DNA of 64,000 bases from positions 434,001 through 498,000 of the forward strand of contig NZ_CP021874.1 of assembly GCF_002197645.1 (NCBI RefSeq). The letters are read 5' to 3'. This DNA comes from Enterococcus wangshanyuanii (GTDB lineage: Bacteria > Bacillota > Bacilli > Lactobacillales > Enterococcaceae). Shown here one piece after another: positions 16,101-23,403 of the stretch. The stretch's first letter is position 1, and each line of letters begins with the position of its first letter. Position numbers and translations under genes: made by a program. Under the pieces are notes generated by a model. It had not been told where the DNA came from. It ran no database searches and saw only the letters and a list, made by a program, of their open reading frames with translations.

Positions 16101-16495
16101 CTGTAAATGTGAATGGGCATCGCTTATCAGACGGAAGAGGCATTGACGAATTAACGAAGCAAAAAACGTTTATTGCAGAAAAAACAGAGATCACACTTTC
16201 TTTTGAGTATCAGATCGATAGTCAATTATTTAGTAATGACGGGATCGTATTTACAGAGACTTTACTGACTGAAAATGAAGTAATAGCTGAGCATTTAGAT
16301 TTAGAGAATGAGAAGCAAACAGTACGCTTCAAACCACTAGTAAATAATACAAGTACTTTGCCAGCAACTTCTGGTCCGAGGTCATCATTACCGAGCACAG
16401 GAGAAAATGCATCAGAAAACCTAGCTCTATTTGCTTTATTCATGTTGATTCTATGCGTGATCCTTCAATTAGAACGTCGAAAAAAACTAAGATAG
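13199..16495 (+). CDS. LPxTG surface protein: thioester domain, CnaB/SpaA domains, four VaFE repeats
   Basis: 1098 residues. I chose ATG 13199 because GTGGGGGA lies just before it; the upstream in-frame ATG 13178 has no ribosome site. A signal peptide ends near AYAEN. An acidic Ser/Thr-rich spacer precedes a TQXA-type thioester domain: Cys200 (YCVQPG) and Gln251 (ATQFYIWE) can form the internal thioester used for covalent host binding. Two SpaA/CnaB-like domains follow (about 380-575; ITEIRAPEG and FVELEPLHGF give the E-box), each likely to form an isopeptide bond. Then come four tandem repeats of about 120 residues (KITT-AQG ... VFTEKL ... HEDLENGDQT), the VaFE type. The sorting signal is LPSTG (1064-1068), hydrophobic helix, RRKK tail. 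It is anchored to the wall by sortase A and is probably an adhesin. Confidence 0.93.
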   Translation: MKIRQQKILTWLVLFFMLASNFIFVIQPITAYAENGVENSLVDDEQRDQSIDATDSQTIETSTEELETPNELEAAFPEPVIEKDSLLEEESTEENTEQERSGAELAARADPYSVEGLTDAEIIALANHMYGSYASVNPTFEVHVTNDQGVVLNIPFARARGVGSVEKLIPMSYSVKLDQTWLIIALHVEKFRIDGGIAYCVQPGVEFGQGEGYVPHPSIGLINENQKQIINNIINFGSNGNDSDELYMATQFYIWEALGYTVQSDLTNYAAYKSQIDARADNHRTKPSFDNQEITVKAGETVQLNDSKNVFNYYHEIRNDGNTSVSKDGNTLKITPSINSNDGEIVFQRNSPVSGVQYFWVKENAQTMTTAGEAQSTQTKIRVKVVKTGSAAAQKFDEEGNPLADAVFRFEYDGIVEERTTGEDGLVNLDDILMGTSVTITEIRAPEGRVIDNIPQTVVIEPGQTITKTFTNRWAQQPIKLIKREKDANRPLKDVPFALYKLTGVTKTLIGEYKTDDNGEINIERLLYNRDGYRFVELEPLHGFLPNTTEYDFNVTVENDGKLIELIVDNEPNPVVLNTTATGKNGEKFVDPTKEIELEDTIYYKWLFAGRTYQYTAKIVDQETGEVLETLQGSFVPPAYEGFHVVKTTVDGNKYRGKKLVFYEYIYDTLSKKEVAKHEDINDEGQSIKVNDPKITTKAQGEDGRQQFNPLTKVPVKETASFTDLVVGHKYTTTVQAYRLNDNTPYDDALETKTFIATSPTMEVTFDFILDGKDLQGNGLVFTEKLFYESEEVANHEDLENGDQTVSFTDPEISTKAHGKDKQQKFDPLAKIPIKETAVFTDLIIGDEYKVIVQGYRLSTGEPYEKIREEAVFTATETKMSYSFDFVLSGKELAGDGIVFTEKLLFNDEVIAEHNDLTNKKQTIQFTDPKITTLAQGKNREKILVPAQNTTIQETAKITGLIIGHKYTVNVNGHRLSDGRGIDELTKQKTFIAEKTEITLSFEYQIDSQLFSNDGIVFTETLLTENEVIAEHLDLENEKQTVRFKPLVNNTSTLPATSGPRSSLPSTGENASENLALFALFMLILCVILQLERRKKLR

Positions 16496-16622
16496 AATAA
16501 GAAATGAATATCTAAAAGCTGATGAACGATCACAGCTTCCATAAGTTGAAAAAATCTATTCTGAAAAATTTTCAGACATCTACAATGAGACAAAGACAAA
16601 AGTAATTGATTCAAAGAAGGAG

Positions 16623-16660
16623 AGCGAGACAAAACTAAACATCCGTTTTGTTTCGCTTTC
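16623..16660 (+). terminator. terminator of the surface-protein gene
   Basis: AGCGAGACAAAAC (16623-16635) pairs with GTTTTGTTTCGCT (16645-16657) with one wobble pair; a short T-rich tail follows. Confidence 0.8.
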
Positions 16661-16942
16661 TACACTTAAAATAACGGCGAGAAAAAAGCAGCTACTACTT
16701 TTTATATAGTGATTTTTCTTAGTGATATTAGAGAGAAAAAAATCAGTCTTCCCCAAAAATAATAATACATGTAGAAAAGATGCATCAAAAAATAGTAGTT
16801 AAGAAGAAGGATTTTATCGAAGAAAAGTTACATTTTAGAAATCTTTCATTCACATTTTATTCATAACTTCCTTGTATTGTTTAACTATCGAAACAAAACA
16901 AAAAAAGTGTGTGTTTGTTTCATTTGTGTGAATCCTAATGTT

Positions 16943-16973
16943 CCGCTCTGAATGTGTGCAGAGCGGTTTTTTT
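16943..16973 (+). terminator. orphan strong terminator upstream of polA
   Basis: CCGCTCTG (16943-16950) pairs with CAGAGCGG (16959-16966), followed by seven T. No coding gene ends here, so it may close a small RNA or read-through from upstream. Confidence 0.88.
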
Positions 16974-17032
16974 GTGCCTTAAATTTGAATGTGACCTTTC
17001 CTTTCTTCTCTACTGCAAAGTTTTAAGATTTT

Positions 17033-17041
17033 TGTTAGAAT
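17033..17041 (+). promoter_or_regulatory. extended -10 promoter of polA
   Basis: TGTTAGAAT is an extended -10; the -35 is weak. It gives a leader of about 34 bases before polA. Confidence 0.45.
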
Positions 17042-17081
17042 AGAGAAGGACACCAGTTTGCTGAAGATAAGGAGAAATAGA

Positions 17082-19721
17082 ATGACAAAAAAGAAGTTAT
17101 TATTAGTAGATGGGAATAGTGTAGCGTTTCGAGCGTTTTATGCTGTTCAAAATTTTGAGTCATTTAAAACCAAAAATGGCTTACATACAAATGCGATTCT
17201 ATTTTTTAACAATATGTTAGACAACATTATGCAAAAAGAAGAGCCAAGTCATGTCTTGATTGCTTTTGACGCAGGAAAGACGACCTTCCGCCATGCTTTT
17301 TTTGATGACTATAAAGCTGGTCGAGCTAAAACTCCAGGTGAGTTTAAGGAACAAATGCCTTATATACGCGAGCTGATCGATGCTTTGGGTATACAGCACT
17401 ATGAGCTGCCGGAATACGAAGCTGATGACATCATTGGGACTCTTGCACGTCGTGTGGAAGCAGATGATTTTGAAGTAGTTGTAGTCTCAGGAGATAAAGA
17501 TTTAACGCAATTGGCTGATAAGAATATCAGAGTAGAGGTGACTGCAAAAGGCGTTAGTGAATTAGTCACTTATACACCAGAGTTTATTAAAGAAAAATAC
17601 GGCTTGACCCCTCTACAAATAATCGATATGAAAGGTCTTGCAGGAGACAGCTCAGATAATATACCCGGAGTGACTCGGGTAGGTGAAAAGACAGCGATCA
17701 AACTGTTGACAGAGTATGGTTCGGTAGAAGGCTTATACGAACATATCGATGAGCTGAAACCAAGCAAGATGAAAGAAAACTTGATCAATGATAAAGAACA
17801 GGCCTTTTTAAGTAAAAAGCTTGCAACGATCGATGTCAATGCACCGATCGACATTTCGATTGATAATCTAGTTTATAATGGAAAAAATTTAGACAAATTA
17901 GTTCCTTTTTATCGTGAAATGGAATTTAAACAACATTTAAGTAAATTGAATATTCAAGAAGAAGCTGTTGATTTAGCGGATGTTCATTTTGATGTTGTTG
18001 ATACGTTTACAAAAGAGATGTTTACAGAAGATATGGCGTTGTATGTAGAAATGATGGAAGCCAATTATCATACATCGCCGATCGTCGGAGTAGCATGGGG
18101 AACAAAGAAAAAGATTTATACAACAAACAATTTGGCTCTTTTTGAAAGTCAGCCTTTTATCGACTGGCTCTTGTCAGATAAATATCAGAAAGTCGTGTAT
18201 GATGCGAAACGTACGTATGTATCACTTAATCGTTATGTTGGCAAAACAAAAGGTATCAAGTTTGATGTATTGCTGGCGGCATATTTATTAGATACGAACG
18301 ACAATAGCACGGATATTGAAGGTGTTGCACAATATTACGGATATGGTGACATTCAATCAGATGAAGCGATCTATGGAAAAGGGGCTAAAAAAGGATTACC
18401 TGAAGATGAAGAAGTATTCTTTAGTCACTTGGCAAGAAAAGTCAATGCGATCCATTTTCTGACAGAAAAACTGGATCATGAATTAGCTGAAAAAAATCAA
18501 TCAGATCTGTTCTATAAAATGGAATTACCCTTGTCTCGTATTTTAGCTGATATGGAAATTACTGGAATCAGAGTAGATGCTCAGCGATTGAGAGATATGC
18601 GTATCGAATTTTCAGACCGTCTACGTGAAATCGAACAAAAAATCTATGCTGAAGCAGGTGAAGAATTCAACTTGAATTCGCCAAAACAATTAGGTGTGAT
18701 TTTATTTGAAAAAATGGGCTTGCCGGTCATCAAAAAGACGAAAACAGGCTATTCAACAGCGGTCGATGTTTTGGAGCAATTGAAAGAGCAGGCACCGATC
18801 GTCGAAGATATTTTGGTGTACCGCCAAATCGCCAAAATCCAATCAACGTATGTAGAGGGCTTACTGAAAGTAATTCAGCCTGACGAGAAGATTCATACAC
18901 GTTACGTGCAAACATTGACACAAACTGGACGTTTAAGTTCGATCGATCCAAACCTGCAAAATATACCGATCCGTTTGGATGAGGGAAGAAAAATTCGTCA
19001 AGCATTTGTTCCGAGAGAAAAGGATTGGCTTATTTTCTCTTCTGATTACTCACAAATTGAATTGCGTGTATTAGCACACATCTCAGACGATCAGCACTTA
19101 AAAGAAGCGTTTATTGAAGGGCAGGATATCCATTCCAGTACGGCGATGCGGGTCTTCGGTATTGAAAAAGCAGAAGATGTAACGCCAAACATGCGTCGTC
19201 AAGCAAAAGCAGTGAATTTCGGGATCGTTTATGGAATCAGTGATTATGGCTTGTCTCAAAATCTAGGAATCACTAGAAAGCAAGCACAGGAATATATCGA
19301 TACGTACTTTGAAAAATACCCAGGCGTTAAAAAATATATGGAAGAGATCGTTCGTGATGCAAAAGACAAGGGCTTTGTTGAGACATTGTATCATCGTCGC
19401 CGTTATTTGCCTGATATCAATTCGCGAAACTTCAATTTACGTTCATTTGCTGAACGTACAGCGATCAACACGCCGATTCAAGGAAGTGCGGCGGATATTT
19501 TGAAAATCGCAATGATCGAAATGGATCAACGCTTAAAAGAAGAAAACATGCAGGCGACTATGCTACTTCAAGTGCACGATGAACTCGTTTTTGAAGTCCC
19601 TGAATCTGAGCTTGAGAAACTAAATGACTTAGTCAAAGATGTGATGGAAAATGCTGTTGCTCTTCATGTGCCTTTGATTACAGACAGCAGTTGGGGCAAA
19701 ACATGGTACGAAGCAAAATAA
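17082..19721 (+). CDS. polA: DNA polymerase I
   Basis: 879 residues. ATG 17082 follows AAGGAG by about six bases; the upstream in-frame TTG has no such site. The N-terminal 5' nuclease domain (about 1-300) shows LLLVDGNSVAFRAFYA and the metal-binding AVVSGDKDLTQL/GLAGDSSDN region with H3TH motif GVTRVGEKTA. The middle 3'-5' exonuclease-like domain lacks the DxE proofreading motif (MALYVEMMEAN stands in its place), so it is probably inactive, as in other Firmicutes. The polymerase domain has motif A SSDYSQIELRVLAH, motif B RRQAKAVNFGIVYGIS and motif C LQVHDELVFEVP. It removes RNA primers and fills gaps in repair. First gene of polA-mutM-coaE. Confidence 0.97.
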   Translation: MTKKKLLLVDGNSVAFRAFYAVQNFESFKTKNGLHTNAILFFNNMLDNIMQKEEPSHVLIAFDAGKTTFRHAFFDDYKAGRAKTPGEFKEQMPYIRELIDALGIQHYELPEYEADDIIGTLARRVEADDFEVVVVSGDKDLTQLADKNIRVEVTAKGVSELVTYTPEFIKEKYGLTPLQIIDMKGLAGDSSDNIPGVTRVGEKTAIKLLTEYGSVEGLYEHIDELKPSKMKENLINDKEQAFLSKKLATIDVNAPIDISIDNLVYNGKNLDKLVPFYREMEFKQHLSKLNIQEEAVDLADVHFDVVDTFTKEMFTEDMALYVEMMEANYHTSPIVGVAWGTKKKIYTTNNLALFESQPFIDWLLSDKYQKVVYDAKRTYVSLNRYVGKTKGIKFDVLLAAYLLDTNDNSTDIEGVAQYYGYGDIQSDEAIYGKGAKKGLPEDEEVFFSHLARKVNAIHFLTEKLDHELAEKNQSDLFYKMELPLSRILADMEITGIRVDAQRLRDMRIEFSDRLREIEQKIYAEAGEEFNLNSPKQLGVILFEKMGLPVIKKTKTGYSTAVDVLEQLKEQAPIVEDILVYRQIAKIQSTYVEGLLKVIQPDEKIHTRYVQTLTQTGRLSSIDPNLQNIPIRLDEGRKIRQAFVPREKDWLIFSSDYSQIELRVLAHISDDQHLKEAFIEGQDIHSSTAMRVFGIEKAEDVTPNMRRQAKAVNFGIVYGISDYGLSQNLGITRKQAQEYIDTYFEKYPGVKKYMEEIVRDAKDKGFVETLYHRRRYLPDINSRNFNLRSFAERTAINTPIQGSAADILKIAMIEMDQRLKEENMQATMLLQVHDELVFEVPESELEKLNDLVKDVMENAVALHVPLITDSSWGKTWYEAK

Positions 19722-19846
19722 AGAAATAAATGAATTAGAAAGAGACTGGTTGATCGATTGGTTCAGAGGGTGCTTAAGCTTAGAAATAAGTTCCTTTGTT
19801 TCAACGCGGTTATGATCAGTCTCTTTCCACTAAGGAGAGAAGAAAA

Positions 19847-20683
19847 ATGCCTGAATTACCAGAAGTTGAAACGGTTCGAAAAGGGTTGGAAAAATTAGTT
19901 ATTGGGAAGACGATCAAAGAAGTAACTATCTTATGGCCGAGAATCATTGAAGCGCCAGAAGCAGAGGTTTTTGCTCTAAAACTTGTTGGACAGCGTCTTG
20001 AAAAAATGGATCGTCGCGGAAAATATTTGATTTTTAAATTCACTGATTATGATATGATCTCTCATTTAAGAATGGAAGGAAAATACGAAACCCATGACAG
20101 CGAAGATCCACGTGATAAGCATACCCACGTGATATTTACGTTTACTGATGGAACTGAACTTCGTTATTTGGATGTTCGCAAATTTGGTCGAATGACGCTC
20201 GTTGAAAAAAATCAAGGGAAAAATTATAAAGGGATTCTAGCTTTAGGTCCTGAACCAATCTTAACTGAATTCAAATTGAAGCCATTTCGTGAAGGCTTAA
20301 AAAAACATCATAAGGCAATCAAACCACTACTTTTAGACCAACGTTTAGTAACTGGATTAGGAAATATTTACGTTGATGAAGCATTATGGGAAGCTAAAAT
20401 CCATCCGGAGCAACCGGCCGATTCGTTAAATTCTAAAGAAGTGAATCTCCTTTATTACGCGATCATCGACGTTTTAGGACGCGCTGTTGAAGCGGGTGGG
20501 ACAACGATTCGCAGTTATTTGAATGCATTAGGAGAAGCTGGGACCTTTCAGGTATCATTAAATGTATACGGTCAGACAAATCAGCCATGTCCAAGATGCG
20601 GCACACCAATTAAAAAAATTAAAGTTGCTCAAAGAGGGACTCATTTTTGTCCAAAATGTCAAACTTTGAAAGTGAGGAACTAG
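19847..20683 (+). CDS. mutM: formamidopyrimidine-DNA glycosylase
   Basis: 278 residues. The start must be ATG 19847, because the mature enzyme needs Pro2 as its catalytic nucleophile: MPELPEVETVRKGL. AAGGAGAG precedes it. The remaining active-site parts are present: Glu3, the conserved lysine in RRGKYLIF, the H2TH region LDQRLVTGLGNIYVDEALW, and a C-terminal zinc finger (CPRCG ... CPKC). It removes 8-oxoguanine and cuts the abasic strand. It lies between polA and coaE in the standard enterococcal repair-replication order and ends five bases before coaE. Confidence 0.97.
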   Translation: MPELPEVETVRKGLEKLVIGKTIKEVTILWPRIIEAPEAEVFALKLVGQRLEKMDRRGKYLIFKFTDYDMISHLRMEGKYETHDSEDPRDKHTHVIFTFTDGTELRYLDVRKFGRMTLVEKNQGKNYKGILALGPEPILTEFKLKPFREGLKKHHKAIKPLLLDQRLVTGLGNIYVDEALWEAKIHPEQPADSLNSKEVNLLYYAIIDVLGRAVEAGGTTIRSYLNALGEAGTFQVSLNVYGQTNQPCPRCGTPIKKIKVAQRGTHFCPKCQTLKVRN

Positions 20684-20688
20684 GATAG

Positions 20689-21282
20689 ATGGGAATGATA
20701 TTAGGTTTAACTGGAGGGATCGCTACTGGGAAGAGCACAGTCGTGGAGATTTTTAAAGAAGCAGGTTTTCCTATCGTGGATGCTGATGTGATTGCTAGAG
20801 AAGTAGTTGAGCCGGGGACTCGAGGACTTCAAGCGATCGTTGACGCATTTGGTCCTGAAATATTGTTTAGTGACGGATCCTTAGATCGAAAAAAATTAGG
20901 AAAGCTTATTTTCTCAGATAAGCAAAAGAGAGATCACTTGAATCATGTACTGTCACCCTTTTTAAGAGCGGCTATTTTAGAGGACATCGATCGGAAAAAA
21001 AATATGTCGTCATTAGTTATAGTGGATATTCCATTGCTTTATGAAGGCGGGTATGACGCAGTTGTCGATCAAGTCGCAGTTGTTTACATTCCGGAAGAGG
21101 TGCAATTATCTCGATTAATGGAGCGAGATAATCTTTCAAGTTTAGAAGCTGCACAAAGAATCGATAGTCAAATGCCGATCGAAGAGAAAAAAAGACGCGC
21201 AGATCTTATTTTTGATAATCAAAAAACAGTAGAAGAAACAAAAAAACAAGTCAAGAAATGGCTTTCAAAAAATATTTTTTGA
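20689..21282 (+). CDS. coaE: dephospho-CoA kinase
   Basis: 197 residues. Walker A GLTGGIATGKST and the VDADVIAREVVEPG segment are the CoaE signatures, and the lid-type region IDSQMPIEEKKRRADLIFDN near the C-terminus completes the family pattern. It phosphorylates the 3' hydroxyl of dephospho-CoA with ATP, the last step of CoA synthesis. It starts five bases after mutM stops, so it is in the same transcript. A clear terminator follows at 21346-21387. In related genomes I expect nrdR next; here a three-gene polysaccharide block is in between. Confidence 0.96.
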   Translation: MGMILGLTGGIATGKSTVVEIFKEAGFPIVDADVIAREVVEPGTRGLQAIVDAFGPEILFSDGSLDRKKLGKLIFSDKQKRDHLNHVLSPFLRAAILEDIDRKKNMSSLVIVDIPLLYEGGYDAVVDQVAVVYIPEEVQLSRLMERDNLSSLEAAQRIDSQMPIEEKKRRADLIFDNQKTVEETKKQVKKWLSKNIF

Positions 21283-21345
21283 GTATATAGTGATTGTGTT
21301 ATTTAGTTATTTTATTTATGTTGATAATTAGTATTTTTAAATATC

Positions 21346-21387
21346 GAAAAAACGATGTGAAAACAGAAATTCCACATCGTTTTTTTG
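21346..21387 (+). terminator. terminator of polA-mutM-coaE
   Basis: AAAAAACGATGTG pairs with CACATCGTTTTTTT around a 13-base loop. Confidence 0.92.
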
Positions 21388-21552
21388 CGTTTTCGTCAGA
21401 AAAATTTCGATTTATAGATATGATATGAGTAATTATATAGTTAAGTTATAATAACTAAATGTTTCAAAAATATATAGACAATTATATTTGATTTGTGTTA
21501 TCTTACGTAAAAGTAAAATGAAAAAAATAAACAAATATAAGGGGATTGAAGT

Positions 21553-22782
21553 ATGGAAAAAGAAATTGTAGTCATTGGATTAGGTTATGTAGGATTACCT
21601 AGTGTTATGAATCATGTAGAAAATGGCCATCAGGTGACGGGGTTTGATATTGATCAAAAAAAGATTGATTCGTTGAATCAAGGGGTTAGCTATCTTGATA
21701 CAATGTCAGATGAATTAATCGGTGAAATGCTAAAAAAAGGGACAGTTTTCACGACTAATGAAAAGTTGCTTAAGGATAAAGATATCTACATTATTGATGT
21801 ACCAACGCCAATTGATGAAGATAAAATTCCGGATTTGAGTTATGTGAAATCAGCAGTAAATCTGATTGAAGATAAAGTAAAAGCCGGTTCATTGATCATT
21901 TTAGAAAGCACTACGTATCCTGGGACCACTGAAGAATACTTAGTGCAAAAATTTGCAGAAAAAGGGTACAACATAGGTACGGATTTGTACATAGCCTATT
22001 CTCCAGAACGAATCGACCCTGGGAATAGGCAGTCTTTAAGTGCTAAAATCCCAAGGATCGTAGCTGGTCATACTAAAAATTGTCTTGCACAGGCAAAAGC
22101 ATTTTACGGAGATCATGTGTCAGCGGTCTCAAACTTAAAAACAGCGGAATTAGCGAAAATTTATGAAAATACGTTTAGACTAGTCAACATTGCCTTGGCA
22201 GATGAATTGCAAAAAATCACGGATAATTTAGAAATCAGTGTAGGAGAAGTGCTGGAGGCAGCAGCAACGAAACCATTTGGATTCATGAAATTTACACCCA
22301 ACTTAGGAATTGGCGGTCATTGCATCCCGGTGGATCCATACTATTTGACTTGGTTGATGGAACAAAGAGGTCTGGATACTCCTTTGATCAGCACTGCAGG
22401 CCAAATCAATGACTCTATGCTTGAGTATCATTTACATAAGATCAATGAATATCTAAGTGAGCAGGAGAAAGATCTATCGGGTCTAAAAATTGCTATTTTA
22501 GGGGTGACTTATAAGAAGAATGTCGCAGATATTCGGATGTCATCTGTTCGTAGATTGATGGATAAATTAGGAAAAATGACTGCACAAATCGTTGCTTATG
22601 ATGACGTTTTACATGCATATTATACAAAAGATGACGAAAAGATACACCGTTTAGAAAAAAATTATCATGAACTTACTTCTTTTGATTTAGTGATCTACGC
22701 AGTGGATCACGAACTGTATGAAGAAAACAAACCAAAGATCATTGAAAATAGCCGCCTTTTTTACGATTTGACAATTGTTTAA
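21553..22782 (+). CDS. UDP-HexNAc-type nucleotide-sugar dehydrogenase
   Basis: 409 residues. The N-terminal Rossmann motif IGLGYVGLP binds NAD. The catalytic cysteine sits in IGGHCIPVDPYYL, the form found in UDP-N-acetylmannosamine/glucosamine dehydrogenases (WecC/WbpA), not the GGSCFPKD form of UDP-glucose dehydrogenases. The C-terminal UDP-binding domain has KIAILGVTYKKNVADIRMS. It should make a UDP-N-acetylhexosaminuronic acid by two-step oxidation. AAGGGGATTG precedes the ATG. First of three genes with a membrane protein and a processive glycosyltransferase, so the uronic acid is likely a building block of the polymer. The exact sugar is inferred. Confidence 0.88.
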   Translation: MEKEIVVIGLGYVGLPSVMNHVENGHQVTGFDIDQKKIDSLNQGVSYLDTMSDELIGEMLKKGTVFTTNEKLLKDKDIYIIDVPTPIDEDKIPDLSYVKSAVNLIEDKVKAGSLIILESTTYPGTTEEYLVQKFAEKGYNIGTDLYIAYSPERIDPGNRQSLSAKIPRIVAGHTKNCLAQAKAFYGDHVSAVSNLKTAELAKIYENTFRLVNIALADELQKITDNLEISVGEVLEAAATKPFGFMKFTPNLGIGGHCIPVDPYYLTWLMEQRGLDTPLISTAGQINDSMLEYHLHKINEYLSEQEKDLSGLKIAILGVTYKKNVADIRMSSVRRLMDKLGKMTAQIVAYDDVLHAYYTKDDEKIHRLEKNYHELTSFDLVIYAVDHELYEENKPKIIENSRLFYDLTIV

Positions 22783-22817
22783 ATTATTGAAATCTAGACA
22801 AAGAATAGGTGAGTGAA

Positions 22818-23369
22818 ATGTCCAGAAAAAACAAGCGGAAAGAGCAACAGGCCATTGAAAATTTGCGCTCAAAAAAATTACTAAAAACAGTACTGGCGCC
22901 ATTGCTTATACTTTTGGCTATACCAGGTCTTATTTTTGGGGTACATCTGATCAAACAAGCACCTAAAAAAACAATAAAAGAAAGTCAAACCACTCAACTG
23001 GTGATAAAGGAAAAAAAATATGCTGAGGTGTCTTCTTGGTCAGAGCTGATCGAGGCTTTATCAAACAAACAAATCAGCGAAATTTATCTGAAGAAAGATA
23101 TTAAATTCCCTCAATCTGAAGCGGAATTAGCTAAAGAAAATCGAATAACGGTTCAAAAAGAAAAAATTCTTCATTTTGATAAAACAAAAAAGCAGCAGCT
23201 ACACCGACCGATTCTATTGCTTAACTTTCTTGAAACGGATTCCAACAGGTATGTGGTGATTCAAGGAGAAGGAAGAGAAATCGATCTAGGGAAAGTTGAA
23301 TTGAATCTTCCAGCAGGATTAGAGCTTGATTTTAACGAAGTAGTTGTTTTAAGAGCATATCACTATTGA
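22818..23369 (+). CDS. single-pass membrane protein of unknown function in EPS block
   Basis: 183 residues from ATG 22818, which follows AGGTGA; the in-frame GTG 22809 overlaps that site. A basic cytoplasmic N-terminus (SRKNKRKEQQ) is followed by one transmembrane helix (about 25-45, VLAPLLILLAIPGLIFGVHL) and an extracytoplasmic domain of about 130 residues. The segment SWSELIEALSNKQISEIYLK resembles the first turn of parallel beta-helix (pectate-lyase-like) surface domains. I do not recognise a family. Its place between the dehydrogenase and the synthase suggests an accessory role in polymer export or synthase assembly. Confidence 0.65.
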   Translation: MSRKNKRKEQQAIENLRSKKLLKTVLAPLLILLAIPGLIFGVHLIKQAPKKTIKESQTTQLVIKEKKYAEVSSWSELIEALSNKQISEIYLKKDIKFPQSEAELAKENRITVQKEKILHFDKTKKQQLHRPILLLNFLETDSNRYVVIQGEGREIDLGKVELNLPAGLELDFNEVVVLRAYHY

Positions 23370-23403
23370 TTAGGTTTCCCGAATGTTTAGAAAGGATGTT
23401 TTA

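Larger units (their letters stand above)
16496..17081. other. 586-base gap: two terminators, orphan AT-rich stretch, polA promoter
   Basis: After the surface-protein terminator (16623-16660) about 280 AT-rich bases carry no SD-preceded ORF. A second strong terminator (16943-16973) then occurs with no gene in front of it. The final 100 bases hold the polA promoter and leader. Confidence 0.5.

Noticed and set aside
14174..16443. Several minus-strand ORFs inside the surface-protein gene
   Set aside because: They lack ribosome sites and only mirror the repeated coding strand.
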